Shown here one piece after another: positions 1 to 6,817 of a stretch of 12,297 nt of DNA; position 1 is the first letter of the stretch, and each line of letters begins with the position of its first letter. Position numbers and translations under genes: made by a program. The notes under the pieces are model-generated. The model did no database searches and was not told where the DNA came from. It saw nothing but the letters and a program-made list of their open reading frames with translations. Source of the stretch: Candidatus Pacearchaeota archaeon (lineage in GTDB: Archaea; Nanobdellota; Nanobdellia; Pacearchaeales; GW2011-AR1); NCBI GenBank assembly GCA_030699205.1, contig JAUYJY010000031.1, positions 1 through 12,297 of the forward strand, in the 5' to 3' direction.

Positions 1-333
1 TTAGCGGAAGAACAAAAAACTGTTCAAAATATGGACAATTCTGTTGATTAGCACAATTATTTTCAGAATTGTACAGATAGAGAATTCTGGACAAATAGTG
101 TTCCAATTATCAGAATTATCTATATTTTGTCTTCTGCTATAAATGCATTTAATTTTAGATTATCCAATGCACTTTTTACTTTTTTGTTTAATTGAATATT
201 TATCTCCATTAAACCATAGAATCAAAAAGTCCCTCTCATTTCGTTTTGGAATTTTAATTGCAAGAGTAAGCAATCCTCTTGTGCTCGAAGTTGCATTCAT
301 CTGCATCGGCAACTTCGACATAACAATTCAGTT
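1..333. other. No confident gene; short frame-broken ORFs, possible decayed Cys-rich gene
   Basis: No long ORF lies here except shadows of other frames. On the minus strand there are short open frames: 160-321 (53 aa, ATG at 321), 120-209 (29 aa, beginning MEINIQLNKK) and, shifted again, segments near 60-120 and 1-70 reading NSDNWNTICPEF and NSENNCANQQNCPYFEQ. These last two look like copies of one Cys-containing unit in different frames. Joining all of them into one protein would need at least two frameshifts, so either a decayed gene or base-call errors are possible. No family is recognised. The left edge is cut by the window. Confidence 0.35.
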
Positions 334-345
334 CTATATTATCTT
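254..345 (-). other. Possible -1 frame extension of the upstream GTPase
   Basis: The GTPase gene ends with codons AGA AAA AAG ATA ATA TAG, which contain a perfect A AAA AAG slippery heptamer (minus strand, 349 to 343) six bases before the stop. In the -1 frame translation would continue from GAT at 342 to a TAA at 254-256, adding 29 residues. These begin DNIELNCYVEV, contain three Cys (minus-strand codons 323-325, 293-295 and 260-262) and are acidic near the start, so they look protein-like. The stem-loop at 285-318 lies within this stretch, about 24 nt beyond the heptamer, farther than the 5-9 nt usual for stimulatory structures. A one-base sequencing error in the A-run would explain it equally well. 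Confidence 0.3.
285..318. repeat. 10-bp inverted repeat (stem-loop)
   Basis: TCGAAGTTGC at 285-294 pairs perfectly with GCAACTTCGA at 309-318 across a 14-nt loop. It lies 16 nt beyond the GTPase stop codon in the direction of transcription. No U-run follows on the minus strand, so it is not a classic terminator; it may be an RNA structure, a protein site or part of the possible -1 extension. It stands out from the AT-rich surroundings by its GC content. Confidence 0.6.
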
Positions 346-1656
346 TTTTCTCATCAAAACATCTTCTATTTTTAATCCCGATTCCTTAATGCAATATCCA
401 ACTTCTACAATTGGCTTGTTTATTTTCAGAAGTTTGCCTAATTTCACAGGAGTCCCATCAATAACAAAATCACAATTAGTGCGATTAATTGTCGCTTCCA
501 GCTCTTTAATCTGTTCATTACCATACCCCATTGCAGGAAGCACATACTTCAAGTGAGGGAATTTCTCGTAAACCATCTTAATTGAACCGACAGCATACTT
601 TTCAGGATTAACAATTTTTAATCCATTTTTTTTAGCAACTAAAAAACCAGCACCAAAAGACATTCCGCCATGTGTTAAAGTAGGTCCATCTTCTACAATT
701 AAAACCCTCTTTCCCTTCATAATCCTTTTTTCAACATCAGAAACTTGCAATTCAGATTTAGCTTTTATAACTCCCGCATTCTTATTAAATCTTTTAACAT
801 TATCCTCTACAATTTTAATATTTTCCTTAGATGCTGAATCAATTTTATTAATAAGAATAACATCCGCCATTCTAAAATTCGCCTCCCCTGGATGGTATTT
901 TAATTCATGCCCTGCCCTATGCGGGTCGGCAACAACTATGTGCAAATCAGGCCTGTAAAAAGGCAGGTCATTATTTCCGCCATCCCAGATAATTATATCA
1001 GCTTCTTTTTCGGCCTCTCTTAAAATCTTGCCATAATCCACACCTGCATAAATCACCATCCCATTCTCAATCCATGGCTCATATTCCTCTCGTTCTTCAA
1101 TAGTGCACCCATGCCTTGCAAAATCATCATAATTTGCAAATCTCTGAACTTCCTGCCTGTTCAAATCCCCATAAGGCATCGGATGTCTCACAGCAACAAA
1201 TCTCTTGCCATGTCTTTTCAAAACCTCCGCAACTTTTCTGCTCACAGGACTTTTTCCTGCACCAGTTCTAACTGCACAAACACTTATAACTTTCTTTTTT
1301 GATTTTATCATCGTCTCATTAGCACCAAGTAAAATAAAATTAACTCCGTTAGCAATACAAATACTCGCTTTATGCATGACATCCTCGTGGCTTATGTCTG
1401 AATAAGAAAAGACACATTCATCAATCCCATATTTTTTAATCAACCTAGGCAAATCTTCTTCAGGAAAAATTGGAATATCCCTCAGATACAATTTCCCTGC
1501 AAGTTTCTTAGGAAAAACCCTTTCTGAAATCCCTGGAATTTGTGCAGCAGTAAAAAACTTAACATCATATTTCGCGTTATCTTTATATTTCACAATAAAA
1601 TTATGGAAATCTCTCCCTCCTGCACCAAGAATCGCAATATTCACCTTCTTTTTCAT
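334..1656 (-). CDS. COG2403 GTPase, cyclic 2,3-diphosphoglycerate synthase-like
   Basis: A 440-residue soluble protein of the archaeal COG2403 family that includes cyclic 2,3-diphosphoglycerate synthetase. The N-terminus has a Rossmann-type turn (ILGAGGRDFHNF, about 9-20). A P-loop follows at 128-136 (AVRTGAGKS). WDGGNNDLPFYRPD sits at 224-237, a GTPase-like NKID at 270-273, and the family-typical VEDGPTLTHGGMSFGAG at 321-337. Length matches the family. The ATG at 1656 is preceded by a TATA-like box. Founding members make the cyclic 2,3-diphosphoglycerate thermolyte from 2,3-diphosphoglycerate with ATP, but many homologues occur in non-thermophiles with no proven role, so the substrate here is unknown. 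It is the last gene of the minus-strand run. The family call is firm; the reaction is inferred. See the slippery site at its 3' end. Confidence 0.85.
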   Translation of the reverse strand: MKKKVNIAILGAGGRDFHNFIVKYKDNAKYDVKFFTAAQIPGISERVFPKKLAGKLYLRDIPIFPEEDLPRLIKKYGIDECVFSYSDISHEDVMHKASICIANGVNFILLGANETMIKSKKKVISVCAVRTGAGKSPVSRKVAEVLKRHGKRFVAVRHPMPYGDLNRQEVQRFANYDDFARHGCTIEEREEYEPWIENGMVIYAGVDYGKILREAEKEADIIIWDGGNNDLPFYRPDLHIVVADPHRAGHELKYHPGEANFRMADVILINKIDSASKENIKIVEDNVKRFNKNAGVIKAKSELQVSDVEKRIMKGKRVLIVEDGPTLTHGGMSFGAGFLVAKKNGLKIVNPEKYAVGSIKMVYEKFPHLKYVLPAMGYGNEQIKELEATINRTNCDFVIDGTPVKLGKLLKINKPIVEVGYCIKESGLKIEDVLMRKKII

Positions 1657-1684
1657 CTTAAATACAATCTAATAAATAAATGAG

Positions 1685-1694
1685 ATTATAAAAA
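1685..1694 (-). promoter_or_regulatory. TATA-like box before the GTPase gene
   Basis: The minus strand reads TTTTTATAAT, 29-38 nt before the ATG at 1656, and continues as CTC. The same core, TTTATAATCTC, recurs before the aldehyde dehydrogenase gene. The position implies a leader of only a few bases. It also overlaps the end of the upstream ATPase gene region, so the GTPase could be transcribed separately. Confidence 0.5.
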
Positions 1695-1695
1695 G

Positions 1696-2472
1696 CTAAC
1701 TAAAACTCTTGCTTATTCTAACATTCCAGAAAGAAGGAAGTGCGTTACTTACAAATCCCCTAAACTCATTTGAATATATGTAAGTTATTCCTTTTTCTCG
1801 TGCATATTTTTTAAATTGGTTCTCGACACCTTTGTAAATTTCCTGAATTTTCTTTCTTTCAAAATCTTTTTGCAATAATGATGTTGGCTTTAATGCCAAA
1901 AAATCCGCCTGCCTGATTATGTTTACATCAAGGTTTGAAGAATTTTGGGAAATAAATAAAATCGTTAAATTCTTATGTCTTGCAATAAGAATTAATTCTC
2001 CAAGAAGTTTGTTTGGCTTTGACATTGAATTCCTTGAATTAAAAAGCACACCTCCCTCGTCAATTAACACGACAGAATTATTTTTTATTAAGTTCGTATC
2101 ATCAACAACTTTAATCCACGAAGGCATTTCCTCACTTTTAAATCCCATTGCAAAACAATTTCTTTTCATCTTTGCGTAAATATTCTCTAAAAGTTTAATG
2201 CCAAAAGCCGTCTTCCCAGAACCCCTCGCTCCAAGGATTATTCCTATTTTGCTTTCAGAATTCAAAACAACATTAGACCATTCTCCATAATCTCCCTCTA
2301 ATCTCTTTAACACTTTAAAATCCTCATATTTAGCAGTCATCCCCTCTCTTTTCTTTTCTATTTCTTTCTCCCCTGCCTTCTTCTCAATCTTCTTAAAAAT
2401 CCTATAAATCCCTCTTACAACATAATAGGGAATCTTAATCACAGAAAGCAAAAACGACTTCTTTTTTTTCAT
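1696..2472 (-). CDS. P-loop ATPase, Zot/viral-assembly-like, membrane-associated
   Basis: A 258-residue NTPase. The first ~30 residues form a hydrophobic and basic stretch (FLLSVIKIPYYVVRGIYRIF) that probably holds it to the membrane, followed by a charged linker (31-45). Walker A GARGSGKT is at 81-88, Walker B NSVVLIDEG at 132-140, and a sensor-like ILFISQNSSNLD at 171-182. The C-terminus reads LPSFWNVRISKSF, a closing motif that, from memory, resembles archaeal and viral Zot/assembly-type ATPases. Such proteins power DNA handling or assembly at membranes, but the role here is unknown. It lies 30 nt after the carbamate kinase gene in a mostly metabolic run, with a TATA-like box of its own in the gap, so co-function with its neighbours is not established. 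The NTPase fold is firm, the subfamily moderate. Confidence 0.75.
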   Translation of the reverse strand: MKKKKSFLLSVIKIPYYVVRGIYRIFKKIEKKAGEKEIEKKREGMTAKYEDFKVLKRLEGDYGEWSNVVLNSESKIGIILGARGSGKTAFGIKLLENIYAKMKRNCFAMGFKSEEMPSWIKVVDDTNLIKNNSVVLIDEGGVLFNSRNSMSKPNKLLGELILIARHKNLTILFISQNSSNLDVNIIRQADFLALKPTSLLQKDFERKKIQEIYKGVENQFKKYAREKGITYIYSNEFRGFVSNALPSFWNVRISKSFS

Positions 2473-2490
2473 GTCTTTCTTAATACTCAG

Positions 2491-2500
2491 AATTATAAAA
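2491..2500 (-). promoter_or_regulatory. TATA-like box before the P-loop ATPase gene
   Basis: The minus strand reads TTTTATAATT, 19-28 nt before the ATG at 2472 and just beyond the carbamate kinase stop codon. It fits a leaderless archaeal promoter and splits the apparent operon. Confidence 0.45.
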
Positions 2501-2502
2501 AT

Positions 2503-3390
2503 CTATCTCACAATAAGAGTCCATCGCTTCCCAATAGAATCAATATCAGTAATAATAACTTTCTTCCCCCCATTCTCCAAAAACTTAATCGCCGCCTCAA
2601 TCTTAGGACCCATACTCCCTGCGGAAAAATGCCCCTCATAAAAATACTTTTTTAAATCTTTTAAATTAACTTTCCCAAGTTTCTTTTGATTTTTCTTTCC
2701 ATAATTCAAATAAACTGAAGGCACATCCGTAATTATTATTAATTCGTCAGCATTAATTGAACTTGCAAGAACTTCACTCGCTAAATCCTTATCAACAACA
2801 CACTCAACGCCCTCAAAACCCTTTTTCCCAATAACTACAGGAATTCCGCCCCCGCCACCGGCAATCACCACGGCCTTTCCATACAATAATTTTTTAACAA
2901 TCTTATCTTCAATAATTTTTATTGGCTTCGGACTCGCAACAACCCTTCTCCAGCCACGATTAGAATCTTTTTCAACTTTAAATTTTTTTCTTAATTTATC
3001 TGCTTGGCTCTTTGTATAAAATGGCCCTATAAACTTTGAAGGATTCTTAAAGGCACCATCTTCAGAATCTACAAGAACCTGAGTTAAAATAGTGACAATA
3101 TCTCTCTTTATATTATTTCTTAAAAATAAATTAAGTAAATTCTGCTGTATCAAATATCCAATCTGCCCTTCAGTTTCGGCATCTACTAAATCTAACGGCA
3201 CTTCCTGTTTTAATAATAAATATCCCGCTTGAGGACCATTCCCGTGTGTTATCACAACTTGATTATTCTTTATCAATATAAATAATTTTCCCAATACATT
3301 TTTAACATTTCTCTCCTGTGTTTCAAAGTTAGGTTTTTGTCCTTTCTTCAACAATGCATTTCCACCCAAAGCGATTACTATTTTTTTCAT
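2503..3390 (-). CDS. arcC: Carbamate kinase
   Basis: A 295-residue amino-acid-kinase-fold protein catalysing carbamoyl phosphate + ADP = carbamate + ATP in the cytoplasm. All family landmarks are visible: IALGGNAL near the start (GGNA 9-12), HGNGPQAG 49-56, the substrate-region RGWRRVVASPKP 145-156, the Gly-rich AGGGGGIPV 177-185, DKDLASEVLA 200-209 and GSMGPKIEA 258-266. Length is standard (about 300). Its ATG overlaps the TGA of the peptidase gene (ATGA, 3387-3390), so the two are translationally coupled. No arginine deiminase or ornithine carbamoyltransferase lies in the window, so the source of carbamoyl phosphate, or the direction of the reaction, cannot be read from context. The identity is secure. 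Confidence 0.95.
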   Translation of the reverse strand: MKKIVIALGGNALLKKGQKPNFETQERNVKNVLGKLFILIKNNQVVITHGNGPQAGYLLLKQEVPLDLVDAETEGQIGYLIQQNLLNLFLRNNIKRDIVTILTQVLVDSEDGAFKNPSKFIGPFYTKSQADKLRKKFKVEKDSNRGWRRVVASPKPIKIIEDKIVKKLLYGKAVVIAGGGGGIPVVIGKKGFEGVECVVDKDLASEVLASSINADELIIITDVPSVYLNYGKKNQKKLGKVNLKDLKKYFYEGHFSAGSMGPKIEAAIKFLENGGKKVIITDIDSIGKRWTLIVR

Positions 3391-4871
3391 TTCTTAAATT
3401 CCTTACCAATTTTCTTAGCACTATCCAAAAAAACACTAAAGGGTGGAAGTCCAAGAGACCAAACTTTAGTATTAAATTCTTTTTCATTTATATTTGATTT
3501 TTTTCTCAAATTTTCTAAAGCATGCATTCCAAGTGGATAAGCAGTTGCATAACCTGGAATAAAAAATTTACCAAAAATATCATGGAATAATGAATCTTTG
3601 TTAATTCCCGTTTCATTATTTGCCCATTCCAAAAATTCAGCAAAGGAATTTTTTCCAGTATTAATTCTGATATCTGCGATCGCTCTTAGATAAACTATCA
3701 AAAACCTTTTAAACACAACATAAGAATAAAACAAATCAAACTTTCTCCCCAAATTCAATTTTTTGCTTAACTCAAAAAACCGGTATTCAAGATAAGTTGC
3801 AATTATCTCTGCAGTAGGATACATAGTAGGCAAGAAAATCAACCTGTCAAGAATATTTGAATCTAAAGAGTTAGAAAAATTGACGTTGTGCCCAAATTCT
3901 TCATGCACCAAAATATCAACTAAGAAATAATCATTAATTTTTGCCTTTTTAGTTAAGAATAAAATATTTTCAAAATCTCCAGATAAGTAGTTCATGGCAC
4001 TCGCTGCAGCAATAGGGAGCTTTGATTCTAGATAGTCAGGAGTTATAATATATTTTACCTTATGCCTCTTTGATATTTCTAATAAATTCTTTTCAATTGG
4101 AAGTCTTAATTTCTTTCTCCATTCATCAGCTGTTTTTAATAAATTTTTTCCTGATTTTTCTAGAAGAAACTTATCAATTTCACCAACATCGCTTAGATTA
4201 TATTTCTTCTTTATCTTATCTGCAACCAAATTAAATTCAGATAATGTTAAACGAAGCCATTTCAAACACAATTTTTCTATTTTTCTAGGAGCTTCCGGCA
4301 CGCCCATCACCCCATTAAGATATTTTTTATATTCCTTTTTTCTTCCCAAACTATTCTTTTTAAAATTGTGCAGGATATTTTCCCTATTTAATTCAAAATT
4401 TATATTTAATTTTGCCCTATATCTTTTAAGCAAATAGATTAATTCCCCATCTTTGCTCATCTTCTTCAACCCAACAATCGCGTTATCTATTCCCATTGCA
4501 CACAATATTCTTATTCCTATTGGCATTTTTGTGTCTTCCTTTATTAAAATTCTAACTCCTTCCTTTAAATCAGGTAAAATTTCGCTCACAGAAGTTTTTT
4601 TCATTTCATAATTAAATAAATAAGAACCTAAACCATTAACAAATTGATAAGGTTTATACAATTCAAGTTTATATTTAAGAGATTTCAAAATAATCAAGTG
4701 TTTTTTATCTCTCGCTTGTTTTAATAGCAAATTAATTTTTCTGATTACCTTCTTCCTGTTAGTTTTTGAAGGAATAAAAATCTTCCCCCTGCACTCTGAA
4801 ATTCCCTGCATGAATGCATAAACGGGATATATTTCTTTATATAATTCCACTATTTCATTTTCTATTTTCAT
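3387..4871 (-). CDS. DUF885-like zinc metallopeptidase
   Basis: A 494-residue cytoplasmic protein without signal peptide. Residues 323-328 read HEEFGH, a gluzincin-type zinc motif, and a second helix with TAEIIATYLEYR (353-364) supplies the downstream Glu. The C-terminal part (395-490: YLRAIADIRINTG, then PGYATAYPLG at 439-448, then LGLPPFSVFLD) follows the DUF885 layout, in which R..VDTG, PGQA.SY..G and G..PL..L occur in this order. DUF885 members usually carry HExxPGH; here the second His is one residue closer, the HExxxH spacing also seen in DUF1704/tyrosine carboxypeptidases. It probably cleaves peptides, but the substrate is unknown. It overlaps the carbamate kinase start and is itself overlapped by a tiny ORF upstream. 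The peptidase class is likely; the family is moderately sure. Confidence 0.7.
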   Translation of the reverse strand: MKIENEIVELYKEIYPVYAFMQGISECRGKIFIPSKTNRKKVIRKINLLLKQARDKKHLIILKSLKYKLELYKPYQFVNGLGSYLFNYEMKKTSVSEILPDLKEGVRILIKEDTKMPIGIRILCAMGIDNAIVGLKKMSKDGELIYLLKRYRAKLNINFELNRENILHNFKKNSLGRKKEYKKYLNGVMGVPEAPRKIEKLCLKWLRLTLSEFNLVADKIKKKYNLSDVGEIDKFLLEKSGKNLLKTADEWRKKLRLPIEKNLLEISKRHKVKYIITPDYLESKLPIAAASAMNYLSGDFENILFLTKKAKINDYFLVDILVHEEFGHNVNFSNSLDSNILDRLIFLPTMYPTAEIIATYLEYRFFELSKKLNLGRKFDLFYSYVVFKRFLIVYLRAIADIRINTGKNSFAEFLEWANNETGINKDSLFHDIFGKFFIPGYATAYPLGMHALENLRKKSNINEKEFNTKVWSLGLPPFSVFLDSAKKIGKEFKK

Positions 4872-4939
4872 TTCAACCCACCATTTAATATTCTCATTAA
4901 TTTATCAATTACCTCTTTTATATCATCTTCTTCTTTCAT
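4868..4939 (-). CDS. Tiny coupled ORF (23 aa) between aminotransferase and peptidase
   Basis: The ATG at 4939 begins one base after the aminotransferase stop. The frame encodes 23 residues starting MKEEDDIKEVIDKLM, and its TGA overlaps the peptidase ATG (ATGA). The same frame is open farther upstream: a GTG at 4975 preceded by AAGGGGA would give 35 aa, and a GTG at 5008 would give 46 aa reading into the aminotransferase tail. The longer form includes FVILWGAGEVVVRM, which echoes LVLLGAGEKSVRV of the aminotransferase. The exact fit between two stop/start signals and the amphipathic, charged helix suggest a real small protein or a coupling leader. Function is unknown. Confidence 0.4.
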   Translation of the reverse strand: MKEEDDIKEVIDKLMRILNGGLK

Positions 4940-4940
4940 T

Positions 4941-6215
4941 CTAACTACCACTTCTCCCGCACCCCATAAAATCACAAATCTTCCCCTTATGTTTAAACCC
5001 TCTCTCACTAACCACCCTATAAGCCTTCTCCATCACACTCAAAGCTTCATCAATCTCTTTTTTACCGATAACATATGGTGGGATAACTCTCACACTCTTT
5101 TCGCCAGCACCTAATAAAACCAAACCTCTTTTCAAACATTCAATAATAAAATTATCTCTTTCTCTTTCTGAATTCAAATCAAAAGCACACATTAATCCTC
5201 TTCCTCTGACATTCTCAAATCCAATCTTCTCCAAACCTTTCAATAGATATTCGCCGTTAACTCTATTTTTCTGCAATAATTTCTCTTTCTTAATTATTTC
5301 TATGGTTTTAATTCCCAAAGCCATATCTATTCGCGAACCGCCCCCCCAAGTAGAAGAAATCCCTCCCGGAGGAGGAAACCATTTCTTATTTGCAACAACC
5401 GCCCCAACTTGCAATGCCTTCGCACTTGAAAAAACATCAGGCTTTATCCCATAATGCTCAAAACTCCAAAACTTCCCAGTTCTTCCCATTCCTGCCTGAA
5501 CCTCATCAGCAATATATGGAATTCCATTTTCCCTGCATATTTTATTTAAATCTTTAACCATCTTCATAGAAGGCATCCGATATCCACCCTCACCTTGGAA
5601 GTGTTCAAGAATAACAAATCCTATCTTTTCTGCCCCATTTCTTTTTATCAATTCTTTCAACTCATCTCCGGCGGAATCGTCAAACGGAAGTTTTTTATTT
5701 GGCTCTAAAATAAAACCTTCTCTCTGCATTGGCTTAGAATGATGCAGACTCAAAGCCCCCAAAGTCCTTCCATGAAAAGCACCATCAACAGAAACAGAAA
5801 ACTTTTTCTTCTTCCGATTATACATTGCAATCTTTATTGCATTTTCAACCGCCTCTGCACCCGAATTTATCAGGAAAGCAGTATCCATCCCTGATGGGGA
5901 AATTCCAATAAGTTTTTCAATCAGCTCTAAATGTTCAGGAACGCAAAAATCCTGCCCTGCATACTTAACGGGACTTTCGTTATATTTTCTGATTAATTCA
6001 TTTAGTGCGGGATGGTTATATCCTAATGGATTTGAAGCAATCTGGGAAGCAAAATCCAAAAATACATTTCCATCTATATCTTTAAAATAAGAACCATTTC
6101 CAACCCCAGAAAAAACTATTGGATGAGGCACAGCCCAACCACCATTTCTCTTTTTCAAGCCATCTAAAATCCTCGCACTTTTCTTCCCCGGAATTTGTGT
6201 TTTTATTTTAATCAT
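4941..6215 (-). CDS. Class III PLP aminotransferase, L-lysine 6-transaminase-like
   Basis: A 424-residue fold-type I aminotransferase. NSGAEAVENAIK at 117-128 and FHGRT at 147-151 are class III signatures. ADEVQAGMGRTG (236-247) supplies the cofactor Asp237, and Lys266 in SSAKALQVGAVV is the predicted Schiff-base lysine. The features point to the lysine 6-transaminase branch rather than GABA or ornithine enzymes: FASQIASNPLGYNHPAL near 55-71, KALQVGAVVA in place of AKGIASG, SSTWGG at 287-292, and RGRGLMCAFDL at 337-347. That enzyme moves the lysine epsilon-amino group to 2-oxoglutarate, giving 2-aminoadipate semialdehyde and glutamate. The neighbouring aldehyde dehydrogenase is the natural next step. 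The start is supported by GAGGT about 10 nt upstream. About 17 C-terminal residues (CDFMGCGRSGS at the end) exceed the usual length. The class is certain; the substrate is inferred. Confidence 0.85.
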   Translation of the reverse strand: MIKIKTQIPGKKSARILDGLKKRNGGWAVPHPIVFSGVGNGSYFKDIDGNVFLDFASQIASNPLGYNHPALNELIRKYNESPVKYAGQDFCVPEHLELIEKLIGISPSGMDTAFLINSGAEAVENAIKIAMYNRKKKKFSVSVDGAFHGRTLGALSLHHSKPMQREGFILEPNKKLPFDDSAGDELKELIKRNGAEKIGFVILEHFQGEGGYRMPSMKMVKDLNKICRENGIPYIADEVQAGMGRTGKFWSFEHYGIKPDVFSSAKALQVGAVVANKKWFPPPGGISSTWGGGSRIDMALGIKTIEIIKKEKLLQKNRVNGEYLLKGLEKIGFENVRGRGLMCAFDLNSERERDNFIIECLKRGLVLLGAGEKSVRVIPPYVIGKKEIDEALSVMEKAYRVVSERGFKHKGKICDFMGCGRSGS

Positions 6216-6260
6216 GTGAAACTTTACCTCTTAAGAGCATTTGAAAATTTTTAATTTTTA

Positions 6261-6368
6261 TCATTTAATCACCTTTGCATAAAGAGAATCATTATAATTT
6301 TCCCATAAAGAAATAAAATCCTCTTTCTTAGGACTTCGGATAATAAAATTCTTTTCAATAATCTTCAA
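6261..6368 (-). pseudogene. 35-codon GNAT acetyltransferase-like fragment
   Basis: A TTG at 6368 opens a 35-codon frame (KIIEKNFIIRSPKKEDFISL at the start) ending in TGA at 6261-6263. Residues such as FIIRSPKKEDFISLWENYND match the first strand and helix of GNAT N-acetyltransferases, which usually run 150 aa or more; the acetyl-CoA-binding part is absent. It has a near-perfect Shine-Dalgarno and a TATA-like box, so it is either the expressed stump of a truncated gene or a short leader ORF for the aminotransferase, whose ATG is 45 nt beyond its stop. The fragment reading is favoured, at moderate confidence. Confidence 0.45.
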
Positions 6369-6374
6369 GTTAAT

Positions 6375-6381
6375 TCACCTC
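6375..6381 (-). promoter_or_regulatory. Strong Shine-Dalgarno fixing the TTG start at 6368
   Basis: The minus strand reads GAGGTGA, complementary to the archaeal 16S 3' end, six bases before TTG. Most other starts in the window show no such site, so this one is unusually strong and is the main reason to accept a TTG start. Confidence 0.6.
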
Positions 6382-6402
6382 AATATAATAAAATCAAAGA
6401 AC

Positions 6403-6411
6403 ATTATAAAG
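6403..6411 (-). promoter_or_regulatory. TATA-like box upstream of the GNAT fragment and aminotransferase
   Basis: The minus strand reads CTTTATAAT, 35-43 nt before the TTG at 6368. It implies a leader of about 10 nt that contains the Shine-Dalgarno. It lies just past the end of the 129-aa gene and could drive the aminotransferase independently of the aldehyde dehydrogenase promoter. Confidence 0.45.
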
Positions 6412-6421
6412 ATTTACCTTT

Positions 6422-6811
6422 TTAAGTCGTCTGCCCATTAGGCATTTTTAAATATTCTCTCCCATGTGGAGGATTCATAACAATAGATTCAGGAATTATC
6501 CAAAAGTCACTTGGATGCTTCAATCTTTCTATCTTTACTCCCAATTCACAAGCAATAAAGTAGGCCGCAGAATTATATCTTAAATCTTGTCCATAAGCCC
6601 TCACGAAATAATCTCCAATTTCCCTATCAGAATAAACGCTGAAAATTCTAATCGCCTCCTCAGGGTCATTCCAAACTAATCTTCTCTTCTCTTCGGGATT
6701 ATCTTCTATAGATTTATAAAATCTTGAGAATTCATTGCCCTCTAAAAAGCTTCCAGTCTCCGGAATCTCATCTAAGTCAATTTCAAAAATCTGCTCTCCA
6801 ATATCTTTCAT
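6422..6811 (-). CDS. Orphan acidic 129-aa protein
   Basis: I do not recognise a family. The protein is 129 residues, soluble, with no signal peptide or membrane segment. An acidic N-terminal half (IFEIDLDEIPETGSF, SIEDNPEEKRR) is followed by an aromatic-rich core (YSDREIGDYFVRAYGQDLRY about 60-79, FWIIPESIVMNPPHGREYL about 103-121). It contains one Cys. It begins six bases after the aldehyde dehydrogenase stop, so the two are co-transcribed, and it separates that gene from the aminotransferase. A role in the same pathway (regulator or accessory subunit) is only an inference from position. The tight spacing and absence of a competing frame support that it is real. Confidence 0.7.
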   Translation of the reverse strand: MKDIGEQIFEIDLDEIPETGSFLEGNEFSRFYKSIEDNPEEKRRLVWNDPEEAIRIFSVYSDREIGDYFVRAYGQDLRYNSAAYFIACELGVKIERLKHPSDFWIIPESIVMNPPHGREYLKMPNGQTT

Positions 6812-6817
6812 ATTGTT

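Noticed and set aside
143..556. 137-codon plus-strand open frame at the left end
   Set aside because: It runs antisense to the GTPase 3' end. The hydrophobic translation is what AT-rich antisense frames produce, and it has no family match.
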